64,000 nucleotides of DNA from Candidatus Krumholzibacteriota bacterium (GCA_030609325.1 JAUWCL010000014.1:1-64000), one strand, 5' to 3'. Positions 27,326-36,937 are shown, numbered from the stretch's first letter. Notes: generated from the letters alone by a model not told the origin. Translations and numbers: made by a program.

Positions 27326-27354
27326 AATATAAAATCAACGCCTTGCCCGGTCAA
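27326..27354 (-). promoter_or_regulatory. Sigma70-type promoter for the large lipoprotein
   Basis: Minus-strand TTGACC (27349-27354) and TATATT (27326-27331) are 17 bases apart, about 95 bases before the start codon at 27224. Confidence 0.6.
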
Positions 27355-27370
27355 CAACCGAGATGCCATC

Positions 27371-28693
27371 TCACAATTTTCCGCTCTCCTCGAGTTCCTG
27401 CCGCGCCTCCTCAATTTTCGGCCAGCTATCCTCGAGGACGTCGCGGTGGACCATGCAGGTGAGCATCTTGAGCTTGATGTAGTCCGCCCTGTAAAAGATG
27501 TAGCCGTGGAACTTTCCGCGCCTCGACGCCCGGGCAGAATCCTTTATCAGGTACCAGTTCCTTCCTTTTACCTTCTTATACGCGAGCAGGTGAACACCGT
27601 GATCGTCCTGCGTGGTGCTGTTATAGTACCTGAACTCGCGCGAGTCCTGGTCGATGTAGTCTCGTGGTATATCGAACGTCGGGACGATTGCCGCGTCCTC
27701 CATGCCGTAGTAACCCGGTTCTGAGACGTCGCCCCCGATGCAGACGGTGTACCCGCTCTTCGCAGCTTTTTTAATATACCCGTAGTATTTATCCAGCGGC
27801 ACGTTGTAATAGGTATACGTAGGGCGCCAGTTGTCAGGGACGTCGAAGCTGTCCATCGTATTGAATGGGACCGACATCGTCGACATCAGCTGTACGTAGT
27901 CCGACGTATTTATGTCAAGGACGTCGCGGAAGAATTCCTTCGGCATCATCTTCTTTCCGTCATACTCGAACGTCTCGGGCGGTCGGCCGATATGCTCGTC
28001 GAGAATCAGCCTCACGTGGCCGATGATCGCCTCCTCGTCCCAGTATCCTCTCTCCCTGCACAGCTCGTGGAAAGCCTTCAGTTCGCCGATCAGCGGGGAA
28101 TGGTTGTGTTTCGTGGCCCCGCCCGGTAATCCCGTGTACGTTTCGGCCGGAACGGCGCCGTACTTCTCCCAGATGATGAGGACGCCGTCCGACTCGCCTC
28201 CCTGGGCCAACGGCTGGTTTCCCCTCTTGCGGATATAGCCGCGCGCCTTTTCGATATACTCCCAGTAGATCGTGTGCAGCTCGGAGACCTTGACCTCCCT
28301 GCCGTGGATCCTCTTCACCTCCGACTCAAGGAACGAGGTCGCGCTGAAACACCAGCACATCCCCGTAAGGTGCTGCGGGATGGGCTGGAAATGAAAGGGA
28401 GGGTTGAAGCTTTCCGGGGATTCCGGCATTGCGACAGACGAGAAATCGAAGCGGATGACCTTGCGATCCTCCTTCTTCGCCTTTTTCTTCGCCTCGTGCG
28501 CCACGTCGATCTCCTTCGTGATGCTGTCGGCGACCGCCTTCAGGCTATCCATCTCCTCGATGATGCCCTTCAGGACCGAGTCGCGGCGGTACTTCTCATA
28601 CCTCACCCTGTCCCTCTTATCGGCCGATGCCGGGCCGGCGAGCGCCGACGCGAGCACTGCGCCCGCAAGCAGGACGGCGAATGCATTCCTCAT
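27371..28693 (-). CDS. Papain-like C1-family peptidase
   Basis: 440 residues. A signal peptide (about 1-24) and a charged helical pro-region lead to the active-site segment LTGMCWCFSATSFLESEVKR, in which the Cys before W is the expected nucleophile. The histidine lies in DDHGVHLLAYKKVKGRNWYL. The usual asparagine position reads IKDSA, with Asp in place of Asn. The arrangement is closest to the C1B (bleomycin hydrolase/aminopeptidase C) branch, but the secretion signal is unlike those cytoplasmic enzymes. It follows the tricorn-like peptidase gene by about 100 bases with a terminator between. Confidence 0.82.
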   Translation of the reverse strand: MRNAFAVLLAGAVLASALAGPASADKRDRVRYEKYRRDSVLKGIIEEMDSLKAVADSITKEIDVAHEAKKKAKKEDRKVIRFDFSSVAMPESPESFNPPFHFQPIPQHLTGMCWCFSATSFLESEVKRIHGREVKVSELHTIYWEYIEKARGYIRKRGNQPLAQGGESDGVLIIWEKYGAVPAETYTGLPGGATKHNHSPLIGELKAFHELCRERGYWDEEAIIGHVRLILDEHIGRPPETFEYDGKKMMPKEFFRDVLDINTSDYVQLMSTMSVPFNTMDSFDVPDNWRPTYTYYNVPLDKYYGYIKKAAKSGYTVCIGGDVSEPGYYGMEDAAIVPTFDIPRDYIDQDSREFRYYNSTTQDDHGVHLLAYKKVKGRNWYLIKDSARASRRGKFHGYIFYRADYIKLKMLTCMVHRDVLEDSWPKIEEARQELEESGKL

Positions 28694-28732
28694 CGGATTA
28701 CCTCCATTTCCTTACCTTGACTCGAGAGAACG

Positions 28733-28777
28733 GAAAACCGCCGGGGCCGGCGCCAGGGAGGGAGCCGGCCCGCGGCG
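28733..28777 (-). terminator. GC-rich terminator after the tricorn-like peptidase
   Basis: On the minus strand GCCGCGGGCCGGC and GCCGGCCCCGGCGG pair around a 12-base loop and are followed by TTTT. It lies just after the stop at 28797 and before the C1 peptidase gene. Confidence 0.75.
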
Positions 28778-28796
28778 TTGGATCTCAAGGGTTCCC

Positions 28797-31700
28797 TCAG
28801 GGACTCCTGTCCGGTCCCTTCGGCTTCTCGACCTTCGCCTTCGGATTCTTCTTCATCTCCTCGAGCAGGTACTCGACGGCCTTCTCGATCATCGGCTCCC
28901 TGCCCGCCTGGATCAGGCCCGGGTCGTCCCAGCAGTAGATGTCCGGATCGACCCCCACGGCCTCGACGTCCCACTCGCCTTTCGTGTTGACGAAGGCGAA
29001 GCCGGGCACGGCGAAACTGCCACCGTCGACGAAACCGGGCGAGAACCCGTATCCGATCAGGCCGCCCCACGTCTTCTCACCTATCAGGGGACCGAGGCCC
29101 GCTTCCCTGAAGTAAAACGGGAAAGCGTCGCCTCCCGAGGACGACAGCCCGTTGATCAGCATCGCTTTCGGACCGTCGTTCACAATGAACGGCGTCGCCG
29201 TCAGGCGCGAGTTGCGCGCCGCCCAGTAGCTGAACGGCCGCCTGCTCATGATCTCGACAATCTCGTACGGAGAGTGTCCGCCTCCATTATACCTCTCGTC
29301 GATGATCAGGGCCTCCTTGTCCATCAGCGGCTGGAACGAGCTGAAAAACGCCCTGTATCCATGGTACCACGTGTTGGGGATGTGCATGTAGCCGATGCGC
29401 CCGCCGGAGAGCTTGTCGACGAGCCTGCGGTTCTCCTCCACCCAGTCCATGTAGAAGAGGTTCAGCTCGGAGCTGATCGGCCTGACACTGATCTCCCTCG
29501 CCGACTTCATGTCGGGCTTGCCGCCGATCTTCAGTGTGACGGGAATACCGACCTTGTTTTCGAGATAGATGTAGGGGCTTTCGTCGGTCGTCAGTTCGTT
29601 GCCGTCGATTGCAAGCAGGTACGAGCCTTCCTTCACGTTCAGACCAGGCTCGGTGAGCGGCGAACGCTCGTTGTCGTGCCAGTTGGCGCCGCCGTAGATC
29701 TTCGCGATCTTCCACCTGCCCTTTTCCGCCTCGAACCCGCATCCGAGCAGGCCGACGCTGACGCGGTCGACCGTCGGGAACCGTCCGGGGAAGACGTATG
29801 TATGGCCGGCGTTGAGCTCTCCGATGAGCTCTCCGAGTATATAATCGAGGTCGGTCCGGTGCGCTACGTGAGGCAGCAGGACCGCGTAGCGATCGTGCAT
29901 CGCCTTCCAGTCAACGCCGTGCATTCCGGGATCGTAGAACCAGTCACGCATGATCCGCCAGGCATCGTGGTAGACCTGCTTCCACTCGACCGCAGGATCG
30001 ATCCTCATCTTCATGCCGGAGAGGTCGAGCTTGCCCTCGCCTGGCTTCTGCCCGGGGGAGAAGCTCGCTATGCCGTAGCCACCGCCTTGCCTCGGGGCGT
30101 AGATGAACTTCTTCCCGTCGGCCGAGAGCTGGTAAGCGCGGATGTCCTTCATGATCGACTTCGATTCGCGCGACTCGAGGTCGAACTTCTTCAGTTCGGT
30201 GTCGCGCGTCTCCTCACGGACGATGTAGGCGAGCCCTCCGTCGATGGCCGTCAGGGCATAGTAAGCCTTGGGCTCTTCGGGAAGGGCCACGACTCTCGAG
30301 TCGAATCCTTCCGCGTCGATCTTCGCGATGCCGGAATCCTCTTCCTTGACCTCTTCCTTGTCATCGTCCTTCTTCTTGTCTTTCTTTTCGCCCTCTTCCC
30401 CATCCTCCCCGTCCGGCTTCTCCTCGTCGCTCAGCGGCTTGAGGGGATTGGGTGTATCGGCAGAGAGGGTGCCGATGTATAGCCTGGCCTGCCACTCGCG
30501 CTCCATATATACGAAATCCCTGCTCGAGACAAAGTAGATGTACTTGCCGTCCTTCGAGAAGACTGGATTTCGGTCGTTGGTAAAGCCGCCGGTCAGCTGC
30601 ATGTTCTTGTCCGACTTGAGCGAGTGGACCCAGACCGAGCTCATCCAGTTGTCGTCGAGCTTCGTGTAGCAGAGCCAGTCGCTCCCCGGAGAGAACGAAT
30701 AGCTGCCGAAACCGCGCATCTCGCTGCGGTCCGCCTTTTTCTTCTTTCCGCTCTCCACGTCGACGATCCATAGGATGTGCTTCTTGTCGGTGATCGCGAT
30801 CTTCTTGCTGTCGGGCGACCATTTCGGGCCCATCATCCAGGAGTCGGCGCCCTTCGTTATCTGTTTCGCCTTCCCCTTTCCGTCCTGCGGATAGATCCAC
30901 AGCTCGTACTCCCCGCTTTCCTCGGAGAGGGTAGCGATCCACCTGCCGTCGGGCGACCACTCGACATCGCGCTCGCGGATCGGCGGGGTCAGGGTAATGT
31001 TCCTCGGAATGCCGTGCTCGGCAGGAACGGTGAAGACGTCGCCGCGCGCTCCGAACGCTGCGCGTGCTCCCGAGGGAGAGATCGTGTAGCTCTCGATGTC
31101 GCCGCTCACCCCGCTGTGTACGGGGCGTGTGAACGGCTTGTCGCTGCCAAGCATGATCTCGATCTTCTTCGTCTCGCCGCCGGCTGTGTCGTGCCAGTAG
31201 AGGTAGCCGCCGTTCTCGAAAACGATCCTGTCGCCGCCTCGGCTCGGAAAGAGTACATCGAACTCCTCGAACGCCGTCACGCGGTCGAATTTCTTCGTTC
31301 CGCGATCGTAGCGCCAGATGTTGAGCTTCCAGTTTTCGTCGCGGTCCGAGGTAAAATATATCGCATCCCCGATCCACATCGGGAAGTTGTCGGTGCCCTC
31401 GAACTCGGTGATCCTCCCGGCCTTGTCCGTGTCAAGATCGTATGTGAATATGTCCTGGGCCCTTCCCGCGGTGTATCTCTTCCAGGTCCTGAATTCGCGC
31501 GACTTGATGTTGTAGGCCAGCTTCCTGCCGTCAGGCGAAAAAGACGCCGGGCCGCCCTCGGGGATCTGAAGCTCCTTCTCGAGGCCGGGATTTGCCGGAT
31601 CGACGAGTATGTACCTGCCGACCCTGCGGCCGAACGGTGTCCTGTTCGCCCGGACGAGTATGTGTTTCCCGTCGGGTGTCCAGTCGAGGACCATGTAGTC

Positions 31701-32072
31701 AAAGCCGCCTCTCGGTGGCATCCGGCCGACGTCGGGATAGCAGGTCAGCCTCTTCGGGACTCCTCCCTCGTACGGCATGACGTAGACCTGGCGAGTCCCG
31801 GCGTACTCGCCGGAAAAGGCGATCCACCTGCCGTCGGGTGAGATTTTGGGAAACACCTCGAGTCCCTCGGGGAACGACGTTACACGCCTGGCGCGCCCGC
31901 CTTCGACGGAGACGGTCCAGATGTCTCCGGCATAAACAAAGGCCACCCTGTCGCCCATGATGTGCGGGTGACGAAGCAGTCTCGCCTCATCAGCGGCTGC
32001 CGGCAGCGTCGCCGCGGCCAGAACGGCCGCTGCGACGGCAAGTGCCGCCGCTCGCGATATAGCAGATATCAT
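28797..32072 (-). CDS. Tricorn-like S41 protease
   Basis: 1091 residues with a signal peptide (about 1-27). Residues 30-600 form WD40/TolB-like propellers (repeats such as FPKISPDGRWIAFSGEYAGT and VEWSPDGRWIATLSEESGEY). A Lys/Glu-rich insertion of about 25 residues follows at about 565-590. A helical core, a PDZ-like domain (about 795-890) and the S41 catalytic domain complete the chain, with GRIGYMHIPNTWYHGY, ALIIDERYNGGGHSPYE, LSSSGGDAFPFYF, TWGGLIGYG and VGVDPDI. The nucleophile serine is in SSSGGD; archaeal tricorn has SDGD there, so the adjacent Asp is Gly here. It degrades peptides, here outside the cytoplasm. Symporter and POT genes follow upstream in the same direction. Confidence 0.92.
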   Translation of the reverse strand: MISAISRAAALAVAAAVLAAATLPAAADEARLLRHPHIMGDRVAFVYAGDIWTVSVEGGRARRVTSFPEGLEVFPKISPDGRWIAFSGEYAGTRQVYVMPYEGGVPKRLTCYPDVGRMPPRGGFDYMVLDWTPDGKHILVRANRTPFGRRVGRYILVDPANPGLEKELQIPEGGPASFSPDGRKLAYNIKSREFRTWKRYTAGRAQDIFTYDLDTDKAGRITEFEGTDNFPMWIGDAIYFTSDRDENWKLNIWRYDRGTKKFDRVTAFEEFDVLFPSRGGDRIVFENGGYLYWHDTAGGETKKIEIMLGSDKPFTRPVHSGVSGDIESYTISPSGARAAFGARGDVFTVPAEHGIPRNITLTPPIRERDVEWSPDGRWIATLSEESGEYELWIYPQDGKGKAKQITKGADSWMMGPKWSPDSKKIAITDKKHILWIVDVESGKKKKADRSEMRGFGSYSFSPGSDWLCYTKLDDNWMSSVWVHSLKSDKNMQLTGGFTNDRNPVFSKDGKYIYFVSSRDFVYMEREWQARLYIGTLSADTPNPLKPLSDEEKPDGEDGEEGEKKDKKKDDDKEEVKEEDSGIAKIDAEGFDSRVVALPEEPKAYYALTAIDGGLAYIVREETRDTELKKFDLESRESKSIMKDIRAYQLSADGKKFIYAPRQGGGYGIASFSPGQKPGEGKLDLSGMKMRIDPAVEWKQVYHDAWRIMRDWFYDPGMHGVDWKAMHDRYAVLLPHVAHRTDLDYILGELIGELNAGHTYVFPGRFPTVDRVSVGLLGCGFEAEKGRWKIAKIYGGANWHDNERSPLTEPGLNVKEGSYLLAIDGNELTTDESPYIYLENKVGIPVTLKIGGKPDMKSAREISVRPISSELNLFYMDWVEENRRLVDKLSGGRIGYMHIPNTWYHGYRAFFSSFQPLMDKEALIIDERYNGGGHSPYEIVEIMSRRPFSYWAARNSRLTATPFIVNDGPKAMLINGLSSSGGDAFPFYFREAGLGPLIGEKTWGGLIGYGFSPGFVDGGSFAVPGFAFVNTKGEWDVEAVGVDPDIYCWDDPGLIQAGREPMIEKAVEYLLEEMKKNPKAKVEKPKGPDRSP

Positions 32073-32136
32073 CTGTCCTCCTTCTGGTAATTGGTCCGGC
32101 CCGCTTTATATCGGTTCAGGCCGTGCCCGGCCGGAT

Positions 32137-33936
32137 TTATTCATTTAATACACGTTTATCGCCGGAATGTTTCATTTCACTCCGCATGAGGAGATAAAGC
32201 GTCGCTCCGGCCGCGGCAGCGAGGCCGAGGAGCAGGATCCCGCGACGCGGCGAGCCGAGTATCAGGTTCCCCGTCCCGATAAGCGTCGAGAATACGAGGA
32301 CGGCCGCCGCCGCTATCTTCGTCGCGGTCCGCAGGGACGTGCCGGGGAGGGCCGGAACACCGGCCTTCACCCTCACCCTCTCCCATCCCCGCCCTCCTGG
32401 CCTGACCCGTTTATAGAAATCAACGAGGCGATCGTCGCCCACCGGCCTCGTGAGCATCGTCACAACGATCCATACCGGCACGACTATGAGGAAGGTGATG
32501 ACCGTCGAGTAGGGAAACTGGACTATCGGCGAATCTGCGAACCTGCCGGTCGATGCCATGACCGCGAATACGAGAGTGCAGACGCCGGCGGTAGCCATTG
32601 CCGATATCTCCGACCAGGCGTTGACCCGCCACCAGTACCACCGGGCGATATACACCGATCCTATTCCCGCTGTGATCGAGATAATGAGCTTCCAGGCCAA
32701 CGAGATGTCGCTGACGGCGAACGATGCGACAGCACCCAGCACGGCCAGCCCGAGGACCGACAGGCGCGCCGCAGCCATATAGCTCCTGTCGCTCTTCCCC
32801 TTCCAGAGGAAGCGGCGCAGGAGGTCGTTGACGACGAGCGAGGATCCCCAGTTGAGCTGCGTGTCGATCGTCGACATGAACGCCGCGAAGAACGACGCGA
32901 GGACCAGCCCGAATATCCCGGGCGGCAGGATCTCCTTCATCATCATCGGGTAGTACGTCTCGGGATCGCCGACCTGCCCGAAAAGAGCCATCCCGCCGAG
33001 GCCGACAATGATCCACGGCCAGGGCCGCAGGCATATGTGCGCCACGCAGAACCAGAGGTATGCGAACACCGAGTGCCGTTCGTCCTTCGCGGCGAAGAGC
33101 CTCTGGGCGATATACCCCCCGCCGTCGACATGATACGACGCCCACCAGACTACGAGGATCAGCAGCAGAAACTCGGTGAACGGATTGGCGGCGAGCAGCC
33201 TGTCCGGGGCGGGGAACATCCTCAGAACCTCCCCCGCGTCGAATCCCGAGTCGGGCAGGCGCGAGAGGATCCCGTCCAGCCCGCCGAGCCTCGACCAGGT
33301 CGCGGCGGCGAGGTAGATCGAGCCTCCCATCGCTATGACGAACTGGAGAACGTCGGTGACGACCACCCCCCACAATCCCGAGAGTGCCGTATAGGTGACG
33401 GCAATGACAAACAGCGCCAGCACGGTGAATACGTCGGCCTGTATACCGAGTACGGTCGTCCCGCTGTCCCAGCCCATCACGATGAGGATGATCTTGGCCA
33501 TCGCCCGCATCACCCAGGCGATCACGAGGACGTTCTGGAATATGCCGAACCAGGCGGCGCGGTAGAACCTCAGGCCCCGTGCCGGTTTTCCGTCGTAGCG
33601 CAGCTCGATCAGTTCGGCGTCCGTCGTGATCCTCGCCCTGTTCCACAGCGGGGCGAAGAGGAAGACGGTCAGGACCGCGCCGAACGCCCAGTTCCACCAC
33701 ATCCAGTTGCTGAAGATCCCGCCCTGGGCTACGAGTCCGGACACGACAAGCGGGGTGTCGGCGGCGAAGGTCGTGGCCACCATCGACGTGCCGACTATCC
33801 ACCACGGCAGCGAGCGGCCCGAGACGAAGAATTCCTCGGTGCTGCGCGACGCCCGCCGCGACAAAGCGACGCCGATACCGAACACGATCACGATATAGAG
33901 CGAAAGAACGAGTATGTCGGGCGCTGAGAGTATCAT
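32137..33936 (-). CDS. Sodium:solute symporter (SSS family)
   Basis: 599 residues with about 13-14 membrane helices. It begins DILVLSLYIVIVFGIGVALS then RRASRSTEEFFVSGRSLPWW, the standard SSS opening, and continues FAADTPLVVSGLVAQGG. Helix 8 carries FFAAFMSTIDTQLNWGSSL, matching the sodium-site serine/threonine pattern. These carriers use sodium to import sugars, amino acids or small acids; the substrate cannot be told. The start overlaps the stop of the POT-type gene (ATGA), so the two transporters are co-translated. Confidence 0.92.
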   Translation of the reverse strand: MILSAPDILVLSLYIVIVFGIGVALSRRASRSTEEFFVSGRSLPWWIVGTSMVATTFAADTPLVVSGLVAQGGIFSNWMWWNWAFGAVLTVFLFAPLWNRARITTDAELIELRYDGKPARGLRFYRAAWFGIFQNVLVIAWVMRAMAKIILIVMGWDSGTTVLGIQADVFTVLALFVIAVTYTALSGLWGVVVTDVLQFVIAMGGSIYLAAATWSRLGGLDGILSRLPDSGFDAGEVLRMFPAPDRLLAANPFTEFLLLILVVWWASYHVDGGGYIAQRLFAAKDERHSVFAYLWFCVAHICLRPWPWIIVGLGGMALFGQVGDPETYYPMMMKEILPPGIFGLVLASFFAAFMSTIDTQLNWGSSLVVNDLLRRFLWKGKSDRSYMAAARLSVLGLAVLGAVASFAVSDISLAWKLIISITAGIGSVYIARWYWWRVNAWSEISAMATAGVCTLVFAVMASTGRFADSPIVQFPYSTVITFLIVVPVWIVVTMLTRPVGDDRLVDFYKRVRPGGRGWERVRVKAGVPALPGTSLRTATKIAAAAVLVFSTLIGTGNLILGSPRRGILLLGLAAAAGATLYLLMRSEMKHSGDKRVLNE

Positions 33937-35327
33937 TCCCCGGCTGACACCCCGTCTTCCACCTGCTCGCCGAAATGCCTGTTATGGAAGAACAGGGCGA
34001 TCAGGGCCGCGGCGCCTATGGCAGCGAAAACGAAGAACATCTTCCACGGCTCGCGCGTCCCCTCCTCAGGCACGTACCTGGCGAGCAGGTATCCGCCGAG
34101 CGGGCCTCCGATCAAGTTGGCAATGAACGAGCGAACGTAAGCGAATCCGAGGTAGAGCCCCACCTTGCCCTTCGGAGCAAGGCTCGAGACGTAGTCGAGG
34201 AAACGCGGCGCGAAGGTCATCTCGCCGACGGCAAAGAGCATTATCGAGAGGCACGCTCCCAACAGCGTCGGGATGAGCCCCATCATCACCATCGCCAGGG
34301 CGGAGATCGCCATCCCGATAGCCATCGTCCGCGTCGACTTGATCCTCAGCACCACCTTCGCCACGGGGAGCTGGAAGAGTATGATCATGAGCGGATTGAT
34401 GGCGACGATAAGCTCCATCGGGGCCGTCTCGGATATGTGTGTCAATATGTACTTCGGTATCGAGATGTAGAGCTGCCAGAACATCAGGTCGAACCCTGCG
34501 AATATCAGGATGAACGTGACGAACTTCACGTCGCCGAACAGCCTGAACATGTCGGCGAAGGTCTTCCCTATCGATCGCTGCGGCTCTCCCGTCCTGTCCG
34601 GTTCCCTGTAGGTGAAGGCAACGAAGGCGAGCGCCACCAGTGCCATCGCCATGGAGAAGAGACAAATCACCTGCATGCCGAATCCCTGCCACTTCAGCAT
34701 ATCCATGAACGCCTCGGGGGATATCGGCGGCGTCTGTTCGGCTGCCCTGGCGACCAGCCCCCCGGTCATCTCGAATGGAGGCACGTTGGCGGCGACCCAG
34801 TTTTTCAGTCCCTCGAAATCGGAGCGCGACAGCCACTCGCCGAGGTTCTGCCGGAGGAGCTTCGCGACGATCTTTCCCGTAAATCCGCCGATGTTGACGA
34901 TCATGTAGAAGATCGAGAATCCTAGCTTCGAAAGATCGGCAGGGGACGCTTTCTTCACCGTGCCGGAGATCACCGGCTTGACGAACGAACCGCCGATGGC
35001 GATCAGTACGAGCGAGAAGACGACCATCGATTTCGACGGGAAGACCCCGAGCAGGCCGTATCCGAGCGCGAGGACGGAGAAAGCTATGAAGAGGCCGTTC
35101 CTGAACCCGATCTTGTCGGATATCGCGCCGGTGGGTATCGGCAGGAGATAGAGCGCCGCTATGAACAGTCCCGTGATCGTGGCCGAGGTCTCGACACTGT
35201 ACCCCACCCTCCTCGTCAGGTAGAGGACGAGGATGATGTTCATTCCGTAGTAGGCCAGCCTCTCGAAGAGTTCGATCGTGTTGGCCGACCAGAAAGTCTT
35301 CGGAAACTTCTTGAACGATGACAGCAT
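33933..35327 (-). CDS. MFS transporter of the POT (peptide) type
   Basis: 464 residues and about 12-14 helices. The N-terminus has FWSANTIELFERLAYYGMNI, close to the POT signature ERFxYYG that binds protons and peptides. ISDKIGFRNGLFIAFSVLAL and FVKPVISGTVKKASPADLSK also fit the family. POT carriers import di- and tripeptides with protons. The adjacent secreted tricorn-like protease and C1 peptidase would provide such peptides. A hairpin (35346-35379) separates it from the barrel gene upstream. Confidence 0.85.
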   Translation of the reverse strand: MLSSFKKFPKTFWSANTIELFERLAYYGMNIILVLYLTRRVGYSVETSATITGLFIAALYLLPIPTGAISDKIGFRNGLFIAFSVLALGYGLLGVFPSKSMVVFSLVLIAIGGSFVKPVISGTVKKASPADLSKLGFSIFYMIVNIGGFTGKIVAKLLRQNLGEWLSRSDFEGLKNWVAANVPPFEMTGGLVARAAEQTPPISPEAFMDMLKWQGFGMQVICLFSMAMALVALAFVAFTYREPDRTGEPQRSIGKTFADMFRLFGDVKFVTFILIFAGFDLMFWQLYISIPKYILTHISETAPMELIVAINPLMIILFQLPVAKVVLRIKSTRTMAIGMAISALAMVMMGLIPTLLGACLSIMLFAVGEMTFAPRFLDYVSSLAPKGKVGLYLGFAYVRSFIANLIGGPLGGYLLARYVPEEGTREPWKMFFVFAAIGAAALIALFFHNRHFGEQVEDGVSAGE

Positions 35328-35345
35328 TTACACCACCTTTGACTC

Positions 35346-35379
35346 GGCCCGGAGAGTGGAACGCACCTCTCCCCGGGCC
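35346..35379 (-). terminator. Hairpin after the OMP gene
   Basis: Arms GGCCCGG.GAGAG and CTCTCCGGGCC pair with one bulged base between the barrel gene (stop 35397) and the POT gene (start 35327). There is no T tract, so it may instead stabilise the mRNA end. Confidence 0.45.
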
Positions 35380-35396
35380 TTCGATCATGGTCAGAA

Positions 35397-36161
35397 TCAG
35401 AAACTGAACGTCAGTCCGACGAATATCGTGAATCCGCTGAGGTCGACGGAGGCTTCCTCTAATTCGGAATCCCTTTCTTCCGGTCCATATACGTGATATC
35501 CATTGACTACACCCTTCCCCAGATAGACTTCTTTTGTCTCGCCGTCCTGATTCGTTGCGGTGCCCTCGAAGCCGCTGACGTCGGCCCATCGGCCCTGGAC
35601 CCCGACATCGAGGCTCATCAGGGGTATCAGCGATAGCCTGATTCCGCCGCCGGCCTGGAGCCCGAATCCCCATTTGTCCATCTCGGCGTTGTACCCATCG
35701 GTATTCCCTCCAACAGTTTCAGAGTAATCGAATTCCAGGCTCGTCCTGTAGAATCCTACTCCACCGTATATGAATGGATTGATGAATACCAGCGGGGGCT
35801 CCCAGTACACGTTCAGGAGAACGGGCACCGATTTGACCTTGTGTACATAACTTAAACCGTCGGCACCAATGCTGAAATTGTAATCCCACTTGCCGGAGAG
35901 GTACCCCACGCCGACAGCCCCGGAAAATGTGGGAAGAAGCGGGAAAGTGAACTCGGCCGAGATCTCCGGGATCCAGTTCATATTGTCGAATGTGGAAATT
36001 CCACTGGGGATCTCTTTGTTCGTCTCGTCCACCCACGTGTTGAAATCCCCGTAGCCGATCCAGGTGAACCCGCCCTTGACCTTGATGCCGGGCCCGGCCT
36101 CAGCCGGAACCGCCGCCGCGGTGACCGCCAGTGCGATCGCGAGAGCAATGAGCTTTTTCAT
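35397..36161 (-). CDS. Outer-membrane beta-barrel protein, unknown role
   Basis: 254 residues from ATG 36161 with GGAGG four to five bases upstream; the frame is open to 36191 but lacks a site. A signal peptide (MKKLIALAIALAVTAAAVPA then EAG) leads to eight or so amphipathic strands: IKVKGGFTWIGYGDFNTWVD, FSGAVGVGYLSGKWDYNFSI, INPFIYGGVGFYRTSLEFDY, GLQAGGGIRLSLIPLMSLDV. It ends FTIFVGLTFSF. The size and GGVGFY/QAGGGI pattern suit an OmpA/OmpW-like eight-stranded barrel. No specific function can be given. Confidence 0.75.
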   Translation of the reverse strand: MKKLIALAIALAVTAAAVPAEAGPGIKVKGGFTWIGYGDFNTWVDETNKEIPSGISTFDNMNWIPEISAEFTFPLLPTFSGAVGVGYLSGKWDYNFSIGADGLSYVHKVKSVPVLLNVYWEPPLVFINPFIYGGVGFYRTSLEFDYSETVGGNTDGYNAEMDKWGFGLQAGGGIRLSLIPLMSLDVGVQGRWADVSGFEGTATNQDGETKEVYLGKGVVNGYHVYGPEERDSELEEASVDLSGFTIFVGLTFSF

Positions 36162-36238
36162 GTTGCCTCCAGTATCAGACGTTGTTGTCAACCATGCGAT
36201 AATTCATGCAGTGTTCTTCGTTCTCGACCTCCTCGCGA

Positions 36239-36904
36239 TCATTCCTTCTTCAGCTGCTTTATCCTCTTTATATTGTCGCGTGTGCCTATGACGAGCAGCA
36301 CGTCGCTGTCCTTGATAGTAAAACCCGCCGCGGGCACCAGGACAAAGTTCTCCGGTACTAACTCCTTGATGCCGATGACGTTCACGTTATACTGCGATCT
36401 CAGCTTCAGCTCCGCAAGCGTCTTTCCCACAAACTCATGGACCGGGGCGATCTCGGCGATGATGTAATCACCGGTCATCGGGAAGTAGTCGAGCACGTCG
36501 GGAGTGGAGAGCTTCCTCGCCACCTTCACCGCCATGTCCATCTCGGGGAAGATGACTTGTGTGGCCCCGACCTTTCTCAGTATCTTGCCGTGATCGACGT
36601 TCGAGGCCTTCACGACGACCCTCTTAGCCCCCAGCTCCTTCACGTACAGCGTGACGAGGGTCGAGGTGCTGACGTTGTCGCCCATGCTGATCACGACGGT
36701 GTCCATCTCGTCGAGACCGAGCGTGGCAAGCATCTCCTTCTCGGCCGCGTCCCCGATTATGGCCTGCGAGCAGAACGGCCTTATCTTCAGGACGAGATCG
36801 TTGTCCCGGTCGAGGGCGATGACATCGTGGCCCTCCTCGAACAGCGTCCTCGCCACGTTGAACCCGAAACTCCCGAGTCCCAGTACGGTGAATCTCTTTG
36901 CCAT
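36239..36904 (-). CDS. TrkA/KtrA-type potassium-channel regulator
   Basis: 221 residues. An RCK_N Rossmann domain opens MAKRFTVLGLGSFGFNVART (GxGxxG-type fold) with ALDRDNDLV as the acidic nucleotide-ribose contact. A TrkA_C domain occupies the last 85 residues (EFVGKTLAELKLRSQYNVNV, DSDVLLVIGTRDN). A single RCK unit, as in KtrA, forms a cytoplasmic ring gating the partner channel in response to ATP/ADP or NAD(H). The TrkH/KtrB subunit gene lies directly upstream (33-base gap). Confidence 0.95.
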   Translation of the reverse strand: MAKRFTVLGLGSFGFNVARTLFEEGHDVIALDRDNDLVLKIRPFCSQAIIGDAAEKEMLATLGLDEMDTVVISMGDNVSTSTLVTLYVKELGAKRVVVKASNVDHGKILRKVGATQVIFPEMDMAVKVARKLSTPDVLDYFPMTGDYIIAEIAPVHEFVGKTLAELKLRSQYNVNVIGIKELVPENFVLVPAAGFTIKDSDVLLVIGTRDNIKRIKQLKKE

Positions 36905-36937
36905 CTCCTTTTCCTTTCCCTCCGCGGGGGCGCGGCA

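Noticed and set aside
28404-30482. 692-codon plus-strand reading frame
   Set aside because: Antisense to the C1 peptidase and tricorn-like genes, without recognisable domains.
32167-33927. 586-codon plus-strand reading frame
   Set aside because: Mirror of the sodium symporter gene; composition is charged and repetitive, with no membrane or domain signal.
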